Assembly: GCA_021828105.1 (NCBI GenBank)
Contig: JAKATG010000029.1
Span: 23,287-87,286, forward strand
Length of the DNA: 64,000 bases
DNA from: Taklimakanibacter sp021828105
GTDB taxonomy: Bacteria; Pseudomonadota; Alphaproteobacteria; Rhizobiales; Aestuariivirgaceae
Direction of reading: 5' to 3'
The stretch's first letter is position 1. Every line of letters starts with the position of its first letter. The notes beneath the pieces are model-generated. The model was not told the origin of the DNA, did not search any database, and saw only the letters and a list, made by a program, of their open reading frames with translations. Below, piece by piece: positions 6,645 through 15,159 of the stretch. The position numbers and the translations under genes are program-made.

Positions 6645-8963
6645 CTACGCCGCCGCCGAATGCGCCGGCTTCGCCGCCACCGCCGGCAGCCGCACCGTGA
6701 CGATGGTGCCTTTGCCGGTCTCGCTGTCGATGGTGAGCGTGCCGCCATGGAGCTCGACCAGCGATTTGGAGATGGCGAGGCCGAGGCCGGAGCCGCCCTT
6801 GGTCTTGGTGAACTGGTTCTCGACCTGCTCGAAGGGCCGGCCGAGCTTCTCGATGTCCTTGGGCGGAATGCCAATGCCGGTATCGGCGATCGAGATCACG
6901 GCATGCTCGCCGTCGAGCCTGGCGGTCAGCGTGACACGCCCGCCTTCGGGTGTGAACTTCACCGCATTGGAGGTGAGGTTGATGAGGATCTGCTTGAAGG
7001 CGCGGGTGTCGACCTCGGCGTTGAGCTTCTTCGGCGTCTGGCAGACGAACTCGACCTTGCCTTCCTGGGCGCGGGATTCGACCAGGCGGATCGTCTCCTG
7101 GACGATCTCCGAGAGATCGGTCTTCTGGTACTCGAGCTTGAGGCGTCCGGCCTCGATCTTCGACATGTCGAGGATGTCGCTGATGACATCGAGCAGGAAC
7201 TGGCCGCTCGAATGGATGTCCTTGGCGTATTCGATGTATTTGCTGGCGCCGACGGGGCCGAACATCTCGTTCTCCATCACCTGGCTGAAGCCGATGATGG
7301 CATTGAGCGGCGTTCTGAGCTCGTGGCTCATATTGGCGAGGAATTCCGATTTCGACCGGCTCGCGGCTTCCGCCCGCGTTTTCTCGCGCGAATATTTGTC
7401 GGCGAGGTCGGCGAGGCGCTGCGATTGCTGCTCGGCGAGGAGGCGCTCCTTCTGCAGGTCGCGCACCGTCATCATCAATTCGCGCTCGGAGAGCAGCAGG
7501 CGCTCTTCCTGCTGCTTGAGCGGGGTGATGTCGGTGCCGACCGAGACGAAGCCGCCGTCCTTGGTGCGCCGCTCGTTGATCTGCAGCCAGCGTCCATCGC
7601 CGAGCTGCACCTCGAAGGTGTTGCCTTCGCCGATATCGCGGCTGTGGATCGGCATGCGCTGGCGCACCGCCGGCTCCTTGGCAGTCTTGGCGACGAGCTC
7701 GTAAGGCGTGCCGGGCGTGCACACGCTGGCGGGGAGCGAATGGAACTGCTGGTATTTGGTGTTGCACAGGACGAGGCGATTTTCGGCGTCCCAGAGCACG
7801 AAGGCTTCCGAGATGTTCTCGATCGCGTCCTTGAGGCGGAGCTCCGCTTCCTGGTTGAGCCGGTCGGCGAGCTTCTGCGCGGTGATGTCGATGACGATGC
7901 CGACGAGATGCGGCTCGACCTCTTCCGGCGCATGCGAGAGCTCGGCGCGAGCCCTGAGCCACACCCAGTTGCCGTCGACATGGCGCATGCGGAACTCGTG
8001 GTCGAACACCGATTTCTGGCCGCTGAGCAGGGCCTCGACCACTTCCTCGAGCTGCGCGTCCTCGGGATGGATGCGATCGGCGACGTCGCCGAAATTGAGG
8101 AACTCGCCGGTCTCCTCGATGCCCAGTATGTCATACATGGATTTCGACCAGAAGATCCGGCCGCGCGATATGTCCCAGTCCCACAGGCCACAATGGCCGC
8201 GGTCGAGCGCCTTGTCGAGCCGCTCGGTGGCGAGGGTGAGGGTGCGGTCGGCCTCCGAGGCTTTCGCCGCCTGCCAGTGGAAGGCGCCGCCCAGCATCAT
8301 CAGCACGAGGAAGGTGACGGCGAACAGCACGCTCACCTGCATGACGCTGTCCTTCCAGGCGCGCATGACATCGGCATGCTTCTGGATGACGAGCAGGCTG
8401 CCGGGCAAAGGAGCGAGGTCGCTCATGCCGACATAAGCCTCCTCGCCCGAGGACAGCATGAGGCGGGCCATCTCCGTATCGTTGATGTTGATCTCGGTGA
8501 TGAAGCGGCTGGTGAGCACATCGGCGATGGTCTGGCCGGCGATCGTGCCGTCGGATTTGGAGGCGACCGTGATCACGCCCGCGGCATTGACATAGGCGAA
8601 GATGCGGCCCTCGCGCTGCGCCTCAGGCAGGAGCGCGGCGTCGAGATCTTCCTGGGTGAAGGGTTTGGGCGTGAAGCCGGATTGGATCTGGTTGCGCGCT
8701 GCCTGCTTGATGTGCTGGGCGGCGGCCGTCGCATAAAGGAGCGTCTGGCGGTTCTGCTCGGCGAGATGAGTGGTGCGGCTTTGCGCCAATTGCAGGAAGA
8801 GCGCCAGAGCCAGGGTGATGAGGAAGAGCGAGACCAGGATCGTGATCAGGATGCGCAGCGATCTTTCGCCGATCGAGACGCGGGCCCAGCCGGGCAAAGG
8901 CAGCGGGAGCCGGAGCACCCGCTCCTTGAAGAAAAGCTCGCCCAATTGTGCCTTGCTGCTCAA
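6645..8963 (-). CDS. pleC: PleC-like membrane PAS sensor histidine kinase
   Basis: A 772-residue membrane sensor kinase. TM1 is at about 36-59 and TM2 at about 211-232, enclosing a ~150-residue periplasmic domain. Two PAS domains follow (about 250-375 and 385-500; the second contains FVLWDAENRLVLCNTKYQQF). The HisKA H-box is SEFLANMSHELRTPLNAI (about 545). The ATPase domain has the N-box INLTSNAVKF, G1 box DTGIGI and GSGLGLAISKSLVELHGG. The H-box context and the RPFEQVENQFTKTKGGSG stretch match the PleC/DivJ/PdhS group, which controls DivK/PleD phosphorylation and asymmetric division in Alphaproteobacteria. PleC itself is the best fit; a paralogue is possible. The start is TTG with AGGGGG about 6 bases upstream. 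pepN lies 208 bases upstream on the same strand. Confidence 0.78.
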   Translation of the reverse strand: MSSKAQLGELFFKERVLRLPLPLPGWARVSIGERSLRILITILVSLFLITLALALFLQLAQSRTTHLAEQNRQTLLYATAAAQHIKQAARNQIQSGFTPKPFTQEDLDAALLPEAQREGRIFAYVNAAGVITVASKSDGTIAGQTIADVLTSRFITEININDTEMARLMLSSGEEAYVGMSDLAPLPGSLLVIQKHADVMRAWKDSVMQVSVLFAVTFLVLMMLGGAFHWQAAKASEADRTLTLATERLDKALDRGHCGLWDWDISRGRIFWSKSMYDILGIEETGEFLNFGDVADRIHPEDAQLEEVVEALLSGQKSVFDHEFRMRHVDGNWVWLRARAELSHAPEEVEPHLVGIVIDITAQKLADRLNQEAELRLKDAIENISEAFVLWDAENRLVLCNTKYQQFHSLPASVCTPGTPYELVAKTAKEPAVRQRMPIHSRDIGEGNTFEVQLGDGRWLQINERRTKDGGFVSVGTDITPLKQQEERLLLSERELMMTVRDLQKERLLAEQQSQRLADLADKYSREKTRAEAASRSKSEFLANMSHELRTPLNAIIGFSQVMENEMFGPVGASKYIEYAKDIHSSGQFLLDVISDILDMSKIEAGRLKLEYQKTDLSEIVQETIRLVESRAQEGKVEFVCQTPKKLNAEVDTRAFKQILINLTSNAVKFTPEGGRVTLTARLDGEHAVISIADTGIGIPPKDIEKLGRPFEQVENQFTKTKGGSGLGLAISKSLVELHGGTLTIDSETGKGTIVTVRLPAVAAKPAHSAAA

Positions 8964-9171
8964 TCTCGCCCCCTGCGTGGCGCGCCGTAACCGACCTCAG
9001 CACCCTCCCACCACCTCACGAATCACCGCCTATTGATTCGTAGTTAAGGTGATTTGTCCAGCCGAAACCGGCATTGGCTATTATGTTGATACTGCAAGCG
9101 ATTTTGAGGCGATCTTGGGCGGAAATTGCGCCCTGTTGAGGCCTCGCCTGAGGCAGAGTTGGTTGAGCCCG

Positions 9172-11823
9172 TTATTCCGGCGCCACCGCGAGCGATTTCG
9201 AGACGATCTCGTAGAGATCGCGCGACAATCCCGGGGTGGCGAGAATGCGCTCGAGCTGGGCCTTGGCAAGGCCGCGGCGCTTCGCTTCGAGGCCCGCCCA
9301 GCTGCGGAAGGCGGTGGCCATGCGGGCGGCAACCTGCGGGTTCAGGGGATCGAGCGCCAGGATCGTATCGGCCAGGATGGCATAGCCTTCGCCGTCCTCA
9401 GAATGGAAGGCGAAGGGATTGCCCATGGCGAAGGTGCCGATCAGGCTCCTGACCCGGTTGGGTGTAGCAAGCTTGAAATCGGGATGCGTCATGAGCTCGC
9501 GCACCCGCCTTATGGTGCCCTTGAGCGGCGCCGATGCCTGCAGCGCGAACCATTTGTCGATAATGAGATGATCGCCCTTGTGGCGCGCATAGAAGGCATC
9601 GAGCGCCTGGTCGCGCTCCGCGACATCGAGGGTCACGAGGGTGGAGAGCGCGCCGATCTCATCCGTCATGCTGGGCGCTCGAGCAAGCTGCTCCACGGCG
9701 AGTTTGGTGCCGAACGCCGGATCGCCGCCGGCGATCGCATAAAGCACGGCATAGCGCAAGGACCGCCGCCCCGTTTCCTCAGGGCTCGGGCTGTAGGCGC
9801 CCTTACTCTCGGTTTTCTTCCACAGAGCGAGCAGAACATCGGCAAGGCCCTTGCCGATCTCGCCGCGCAAGGCCTCGCGCGCTTGATGGATGGCACCGGG
9901 ATCGACATTGCGGGCAATGAGGGTCGCGATCTCCTGCTCGCCGGGCAAGGTCAGCATGGCCGACTTGAAGGCCTGGTCGACCTCGGGATCATCGAGGACG
10001 GCTCCGAGGGCTACGATGAAGGACGTCTTGTCGTCCGAGGCACTGTGCCCTTCGAGAGCGGAACGCAGCAAAGTGTGGGCCGCCGTCTGCGCCGCCTCCC
10101 AGCAGTTGAAGGTGTCGTTGTCCGTCTTCATCAGGAAAAGCTGGTCGGCCATCGATGTCCGGCTTTTGAGCCGGATGGGCGCTGAAAAGGAACGATTGAG
10201 CGACAGGACCGGTCTTCGGGCAACGTTACGGAAACGAAACGTCTTCTTGGGCTCGTTCAGTTCGATCAAGGGCTCGTTGAGCGTGCCGACACCTTCGAGA
10301 TCGAGCGGCATGTCCTCGCCGTCGGCGTCCAGGAGACCGATGCCGAGCGGGATCTGCAAGGGCAGCTTCTCCGGCTGGCCGGGCGTGGGCAGGGTCCCTT
10401 GCTCGAGGGTGAGATCGAAGGTTTTTGCCTTGGCATCATAGGCTTCGGTGACGGTGACCTCGGGCGTGCCCGCCTGCTCGTACCAGCGGAAGAACTGGTC
10501 GAGATTGCGCCCCGAGGCATCGGCCATGCAGCGCACGAGATCTTCCACCGTCGCCGCTTCCCCGTCATGGCGCTCGAAATAGAGGTCCATCGCCTTGCGG
10601 AAAGCGTCGCGGCCGATCAGCGTCAGCATCATGCGGCAGAGCTCGGCGCCCTTTTCATAGACCGTCGCCGTGTAGAAATTGTTGATCTCGATATAGGAGG
10701 CGGGCCTCACGGCGTGGGCGAGGGGACCCGCATCTTCCGGAAACTGATCGGCGCGCAGCCTCTTCACATCGGCGATGCGCTTCACCGCGCGCGAGCGGAT
10801 GTCGGAGGTGAATTCCTGGTCGCGGAAAACGGTGAGGCCCTCCTTGAGGCATAATTGGAACCAGTCGCGGCAGGTGATGCGGTTGCCGGTCCAGTTGTGG
10901 AAATATTCATGCGCGATGATCGCCTCGATATTCACATAGTCGACGTCGGTCGCGGTCTCGGGCAGCGCCAGGATGTATTTGTCGTTGAAGATATTGAGCC
11001 CCTTGTTCTCCATGGCGCCCATGTTGAAATGCGACACCGCGACGATCATGAAGATGTCGAGGTCATATTCGCACCCGAAGCGCTCCTCGTCCCAGCGCAT
11101 CGAGGTCTTGAGCGATTCCATCGCCCAGCCGCAGCGCTCCTCCTTGCCCTTCTCGACATAGATGCGCAGCTCGACCTTGCGGCCCGAGCGCGTCACATAA
11201 TGGTCGGCAACATAAGCGAGATCGCCGGCGACGAGGGCGAAGAGATAGGACGGCTTAGGGAAGGGATCGTCCCATTCGGCGAAATGCCGGTCGGTGCCGG
11301 GGATCTGGCCGCTGGCACCCGGATTGCCGTTGGCAAGGAGGACCGGGCATGAGGCGATAGGTCCCTCGATGCGCACTTTGTAGCGCGCCATGACATCGGG
11401 ACGGTCGTAGAAATAGGTGATGCGCCGGAAGCCTTCCGCTTCGCATTGCGTGCAGAAGACATCGTTGGAGACATAAAGGCCGGACAGTTCGGTATTGGCC
11501 TTCGGATTGCAGAGGGTGACGATTTCGAGCGTGAAGGGCTTTTGCGGCACTTCCGCAATGGTGAGGCTCGTGGCGCTCACGTCAAAGTGAGACTTGTCGA
11601 GAGCTTTGCCGTCGATGCTGATCGCCTGGAGCTCCAGTTTCTCGCCATCGAGCACCAGGGGCGCGCCCTTCTGGCTTGATGCCTTGTTGGGCTTCAAATT
11701 AAGCCGCGCAATGACCTGCGTCGCTTCAGTATCCAGGCTGAAATCGAGAAATACTTCCTCGATCAGGTAAGGAACCGGCTGGTAATCCTTCAAATAAACG
11801 GTCTGCGGGCTTACATTATTCAT
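9172..11823 (-). CDS. pepN: Aminopeptidase N (M1 family)
   Basis: An 883-residue cytosolic zinc aminopeptidase that removes N-terminal residues from peptides; the E. coli enzyme is about 870 residues. The substrate-binding motif GAMEN (in FNMGAMENKGLNIF) lies at about 268, followed by the zinc site HEYFHNW (about 308) with the downstream glutamate in LKEGLTVFRDQEF. The N-terminal domain begins KDYQPVPYLIEEVFLDF, as in the PepN subfamily. The start codon lacks a strong ribosome binding site. It is divergent from the Gre-like gene across 142 bases, and the PleC-like kinase lies downstream. Nothing is unusual. Confidence 0.95.
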   Translation of the reverse strand: MNNVSPQTVYLKDYQPVPYLIEEVFLDFSLDTEATQVIARLNLKPNKASSQKGAPLVLDGEKLELQAISIDGKALDKSHFDVSATSLTIAEVPQKPFTLEIVTLCNPKANTELSGLYVSNDVFCTQCEAEGFRRITYFYDRPDVMARYKVRIEGPIASCPVLLANGNPGASGQIPGTDRHFAEWDDPFPKPSYLFALVAGDLAYVADHYVTRSGRKVELRIYVEKGKEERCGWAMESLKTSMRWDEERFGCEYDLDIFMIVAVSHFNMGAMENKGLNIFNDKYILALPETATDVDYVNIEAIIAHEYFHNWTGNRITCRDWFQLCLKEGLTVFRDQEFTSDIRSRAVKRIADVKRLRADQFPEDAGPLAHAVRPASYIEINNFYTATVYEKGAELCRMMLTLIGRDAFRKAMDLYFERHDGEAATVEDLVRCMADASGRNLDQFFRWYEQAGTPEVTVTEAYDAKAKTFDLTLEQGTLPTPGQPEKLPLQIPLGIGLLDADGEDMPLDLEGVGTLNEPLIELNEPKKTFRFRNVARRPVLSLNRSFSAPIRLKSRTSMADQLFLMKTDNDTFNCWEAAQTAAHTLLRSALEGHSASDDKTSFIVALGAVLDDPEVDQAFKSAMLTLPGEQEIATLIARNVDPGAIHQAREALRGEIGKGLADVLLALWKKTESKGAYSPSPEETGRRSLRYAVLYAIAGGDPAFGTKLAVEQLARAPSMTDEIGALSTLVTLDVAERDQALDAFYARHKGDHLIIDKWFALQASAPLKGTIRRVRELMTHPDFKLATPNRVRSLIGTFAMGNPFAFHSEDGEGYAILADTILALDPLNPQVAARMATAFRSWAGLEAKRRGLAKAQLERILATPGLSRDLYEIVSKSLAVAPE

Positions 11824-11965
11824 GTGCTATACTGACTTCAGTTGATGGGGGTGGATTGAACTGATCCCGAAAGGCTCCTGCGGACCTCTTCGGATAAGAT
11901 CATGTGAAAACAAAAAGATAGATGGTGAATGTGAGTCAATCAAGCGACATTGGGCGGAACTGAAG

Positions 11966-12451
11966 ATGAGCCGGGCATTTGTCAAGGAACAGGACGACCA
12001 AGAGGGCCTCGAAGAGCTGCCGGAAAGACCCATCAGCTCCAACCCCAATTTCGTGACCCCGCACGGCCTCACCTTGATCGATGAGGAGATCGAGGCGGCG
12101 CGCAAGCTCCTGGCCCACGCCCAGCATGAAAGCGACCGCGCCGGCATTGCGCGCGCCTCGCGCGATCTGCGCTATTGGACGCAGCGCCGCGCCACCGCGC
12201 AGACGGTGGAGCCGCCCAAGGCGCCGCAGAAGGTCGCCTTCGCCACGCGCGTGACAGTCAAGCGCGATGACGGTCGCGAGCAGGTTTTCTCGATCGTCGG
12301 CGAGGATGAGGCCGACCTCGAAAAAGGGCTGATCGCCTATACGGTTCCCATGGCCCGGGCTCTGCTCGGTCTGGAAGTCGGCGACGAGGCCGAGCTGCAT
12401 GCCGGCCATGTCGAAGTAGTCGATCTAAAACCGATCGACGCGGAAGGCTGA
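11966..12451 (+). CDS. Gre-like transcription factor with a shortened coiled-coil
   Basis: A 161-residue protein whose C-terminal half is clearly GreA/GreB-type (FSIVGEDEADLEKGLIAYTV, then PMARALLGLEVGDEAEL, about residues 95-150). This domain binds the RNA polymerase secondary-channel rim. In GreA and GreB the N-terminal coiled-coil ends in an acidic tip (D41 and E44 in E. coli GreA) that triggers transcript cleavage. Here the helical segment (LIDEEIEAARKLL, then ASRDLRYWTQRRATA) is shorter and the GD-x-SEN-type tip is not seen. The protein may therefore bind polymerase without classical cleavage activity, as Rnk- or Gfh-type proteins do. It is divergent from pepN and overlaps the convergent DadA-like gene by 27 bases. 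Confidence 0.75.
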   Translation: MSRAFVKEQDDQEGLEELPERPISSNPNFVTPHGLTLIDEEIEAARKLLAHAQHESDRAGIARASRDLRYWTQRRATAQTVEPPKAPQKVAFATRVTVKRDDGREQVFSIVGEDEADLEKGLIAYTVPMARALLGLEVGDEAELHAGHVEVVDLKPIDAEG

Positions 12452-13675
12452 CAGATCGGTATTGCTGGGAGCGCCGCTCAGCATTTCGCCGAGCAGGCGT
12501 CCGGTCGTCGGGCCCCAGGTCAACCCCATATGACTGTGACCGAAGCCGTACCAGACATTGCGGAGCTTGCGCGAGGGACCGATGACCGGCAGGCCGTCGG
12601 GTGTTCCGGGTCTCCGCCCCATCCAGCGCGAGACCGTCTGATCGATCTCGCGCAATTTCGGCAGGCAGCGCTTGGCGAAGGGCCAGAGCACGTCGGCGCG
12701 CTTCCAGTTCGGTGGCGCATCGAGCCCGGCGAACTCGTCCGTGCCGGCAAGCCGCAAGCCCATATCCATCGGCGTCATGGCCATCGGCGTCGCCACATAA
12801 GTGAGCGAGCGGCCAAGCGTGATGCCGGGAGCGGGGATGACCAGGTGATAGCCACGTTCCGCTTCCAAGAGCACCTTGTCGCCAAAGGCTGAGGCGAAGA
12901 AATTGGAATAGGCGCCGGCGCAAATGACGAGACGGTCGAGCGGGCGCTCGCCGCCCGATTTCAGCGTGAGCGCCGTGGCGCGCGATCCGTCCTGCGCGAC
13001 CTTCAGCACATCGTCTTGGATGATCTCGCCGCCATTGCGGACGACATTCTCGGCGATCGAGGCGACGACTTTCTGGGGATTGCGCACATAATACCAGCCG
13101 CCATGGAAAGCGCCGCACGCGAAGTCGCGGGCGATGTCGGGCTCGATCTCGGCGATCTCGCCCGGCGACAGCTTCTTCATTTCATAGCCATGCTCGCGCT
13201 TCACGGCGCGCTCTGACTCTTCGGCCTGATACTGGGCATGCGTGTCGTAGAGCCGGAGCGAATCCTTCTTGACCATAAGATCGATGGACCCCGCCGCGGT
13301 GAGCAGGGTCTCGAAATCGCTGACGACGCGCAGCCCGAGCGCCGCGCGCGCCGCGGTGATCTTGCGCACCCGGTCGGGCAGTGCATTGCGGCCGGCGGCC
13401 AGGAACCAGGGCAGCGCCTTGGGCAGATAGGACCAGCGGATGGTGAGGGGACCCAAGGGGTCGAGAAGCCAGCCCGGGATTTTGAGCAGGATGCGCGGAC
13501 GGATGGTGGGCGTCACCTCGGCGAAAGCGAGGCCGCCGGCATTGCCGAAGGAACAGCCTTCGCCCGGCGGCACGCGGTCGATGACCGTGACCTTGTGGCC
13601 CGCGCGTTGCAGGAAGGCGGCGGTCGAGATGCCGATGATGCCGGCGCCGATGATGGTGATATGGGAACTGGGCAT
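12425..13675 (-). CDS. FAD-dependent D-amino-acid dehydrogenase-like oxidoreductase (DadA family)
   Basis: A 416-residue flavoprotein. The N-terminal dinucleotide-binding motif ITIIGAGIIGISTAAFLQ (about 6-23) is followed by the DAO-family segment VPPGEGCSFGNAGGLAF. The C-terminus has the FAD-contacting patterns TPDGLPVIGPS and GFGHSHMGLTWGPTTGRLL, as in DadA. DadA enzymes oxidise D-amino acids to 2-oxo acids and pass electrons to the respiratory chain. The substrate cannot be told, and several related imino- or amino-acid oxidases share this plan, so no symbol is given. The gene diverges from uraH across 125 bases, but no functional link to purine breakdown is evident. Its 3' end overlaps the Gre-like gene by 27 bases. 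Confidence 0.82.
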   Translation of the reverse strand: MPSSHITIIGAGIIGISTAAFLQRAGHKVTVIDRVPPGEGCSFGNAGGLAFAEVTPTIRPRILLKIPGWLLDPLGPLTIRWSYLPKALPWFLAAGRNALPDRVRKITAARAALGLRVVSDFETLLTAAGSIDLMVKKDSLRLYDTHAQYQAEESERAVKREHGYEMKKLSPGEIAEIEPDIARDFACGAFHGGWYYVRNPQKVVASIAENVVRNGGEIIQDDVLKVAQDGSRATALTLKSGGERPLDRLVICAGAYSNFFASAFGDKVLLEAERGYHLVIPAPGITLGRSLTYVATPMAMTPMDMGLRLAGTDEFAGLDAPPNWKRADVLWPFAKRCLPKLREIDQTVSRWMGRRPGTPDGLPVIGPSRKLRNVWYGFGHSHMGLTWGPTTGRLLGEMLSGAPSNTDLSAFRVDRF

Positions 13676-13800
13676 GATGTGTGACTCGCGAAGCGGCTTG
13701 TTCTTCAGTCTATTTTCGCTCGCGCGTCAAGGCTGCGCGGCACCTTCCGCCCTCACCGGATTCCGTCTACGGTCATGACAGTCGCAAAACGGAGGCATGC

Positions 13801-14151
13801 ATGGGGCGTTTGACGACGCATATATTGGACACCGCACTCGGCCGGCCGGCCAAGGGACTGAAGATCGAGCTCTGGTCGCTCGATGGCGGGCCGTCCTTGC
13901 TCAAGACGGTGGTGAGCAACCAGGATGGCCGCGTCGATGCGCCGCTTCTCGACGGCGAAGACTTCAAGGTCGGGCAATATGAGCTGCGGTTCCATGCCGG
14001 CGCCTATCTCAAGGCGAATGGCGCGCCGATCTCCGATCCGCCTTTTCTCGACGTGATCCCGCTGCGCTTCGGCATCGCCAACAAGACCGAGCATTATCAC
14101 GTGCCGCTGCTGCTTGCGCCTTACGGCTATTCGACCTATCGCGGAAGCTGA
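13801..14151 (+). CDS. uraH: 5-hydroxyisourate hydrolase (transthyretin-like)
   Basis: A 116-residue enzyme that opens 5-hydroxyisourate to OHCU, the step after urate oxidation. The N-terminal signature LTTHILDTALGRPAKGL and the C-terminal YGYSTYRGS, which forms part of the active site, are both intact. The length matches the family (about 110-120). The start at 13801 is chosen for the GGAGG about 6 bases upstream; the frame also extends upstream without good signals. The LysR gene follows after 6 bases, so the two are probably co-transcribed. It opens the purine cluster whose urate hydroxylase (puuD) and OHCU decarboxylase (uraD) lie about 11 kb downstream. Confidence 0.95.
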   Translation: MGRLTTHILDTALGRPAKGLKIELWSLDGGPSLLKTVVSNQDGRVDAPLLDGEDFKVGQYELRFHAGAYLKANGAPISDPPFLDVIPLRFGIANKTEHYHVPLLLAPYGYSTYRGS

Positions 14152-14157
14152 GCCGCC

Positions 14158-15078
14158 ATGCGGCCCGACTCGCTCCTGACCACGAACTATCGCTATTTCG
14201 CAGCGGTGGCGGAAGCGGGGTCGGTGCGCGGCGCCGCGCAAATGCTCAATGTCGCGGCCTCGGCGGTGAGCCGCCAGATCATCCTGCTCGAGCAGCAGTT
14301 CAACCTTTCCTTGTTCGAACGGCGCGGCCGCAGCCTGAGGCTCTCGGCCGCGGGCGAGATCCTGCTCAACGGGCTCAAATCGGCGATGCAGGGCCATGAG
14401 GCGACGCTCGATCATCTCGATGCCTTGCGCGGGCTGAAGCGCGGGCGCCTCAGGATCGCGACCGTCGAAAGCATCTCGGTCTCGCCCTTGCCCGACCTCC
14501 TGGCGCGTTTCGCCGGCGACTATCCGGGCGTCGAGGTAACGGTGACGGTCGCGGGCTCGGATGCGGTGACCGATCTCGTCCGCAGCCATGACGCCGATAT
14601 CGGCTTCACCTTCAATCCGGCGACGGTCGAGGGGCTCGACGTCAGGCTGACCCTCGAGCTGCAGCTTGGCGCAGTGATGGCGCCGGACCATCCTTTGGCC
14701 AAGGCGCGCAAGCTCTTGTTCGCCGAGTGCCTCGCTCATCCGGTGGCGTGGCCGGCCCGCGGCTTGAGCTTCAGGGCCATTCTCGACAAGCTGCTCGGCA
14801 AGGCAAAAACGCCGGCGCGCGCCTTCGAATGCAATTCGCTGCGCCTCATGGCCGCTTTGGCAAGGCGTGGACGCTGCATCGCCTTCCAGACGAAGGTCGG
14901 GATCGAGCAGGAGCTTGCCGAGGGTTCGCTGGTCTTCGTGCCCCTGGCCAATCGCCGCATGCCGGCCGACCGTCTCACCATCGTGCATCGACCGGGCTCG
15001 GCCGCGGGCCTCGCCGCCGGCGCCTTTCTCGATTTGGCGGTGCGGCACTTCTCGGCCCGGAAGGCTGTGCGCAAATAG
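14158..15078 (+). CDS. LysR-family transcriptional regulator of the purine cluster
   Basis: A 306-residue LysR protein. The N-terminal winged helix-turn-helix is seen as YFAAVAEAGSVRGAAQMLNV then ASAVSRQIILLEQQF (about 12-50), followed by the wing RRGRSLRLSAAGE. The substrate-binding domain begins at about RLRIATVES (100). It sits 6 bases after uraH and 81 bases before xdhA, all on one strand. By location it most likely controls xdhABC and the genes beyond in response to a purine intermediate; the effector is not deducible from the sequence. The 81-base gap to xdhA holds a partial inverted repeat (CTGTCA near 15088 and TGACAG near 15140) that could be an operator, but this is weak. Confidence 0.88.
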   Translation: MRPDSLLTTNYRYFAAVAEAGSVRGAAQMLNVAASAVSRQIILLEQQFNLSLFERRGRSLRLSAAGEILLNGLKSAMQGHEATLDHLDALRGLKRGRLRIATVESISVSPLPDLLARFAGDYPGVEVTVTVAGSDAVTDLVRSHDADIGFTFNPATVEGLDVRLTLELQLGAVMAPDHPLAKARKLLFAECLAHPVAWPARGLSFRAILDKLLGKAKTPARAFECNSLRLMAALARRGRCIAFQTKVGIEQELAEGSLVFVPLANRRMPADRLTIVHRPGSAAGLAAGAFLDLAVRHFSARKAVRK

Positions 15079-15159
15079 AGCACAGACTGTCATCTTTATT
15101 GTCCTTTTTCGTACACCTGCCGTAATGCTACTTTATCGGTGACAGCTTGGAGAATTGCG

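Noticed and set aside
6306..8990. Very long open frame on the + strand (about 890 codons) opposite the PleC-like kinase gene
   Set aside because: It is antisense to a protein with clear PAS, HisKA and ATPase motifs. Its composition (runs of Glu, Arg, Leu, Asp, His) is typical of antisense frames in GC-rich DNA, and it has no recognisable domain.
9004..9171. AATCACC/GGTGATT inverted repeat and a TTAA near the PleC-like gene as a CtrA site
   Set aside because: The second TTAA of the TTAA-N7-TTAA consensus is missing, so there is no basis for a CtrA site.
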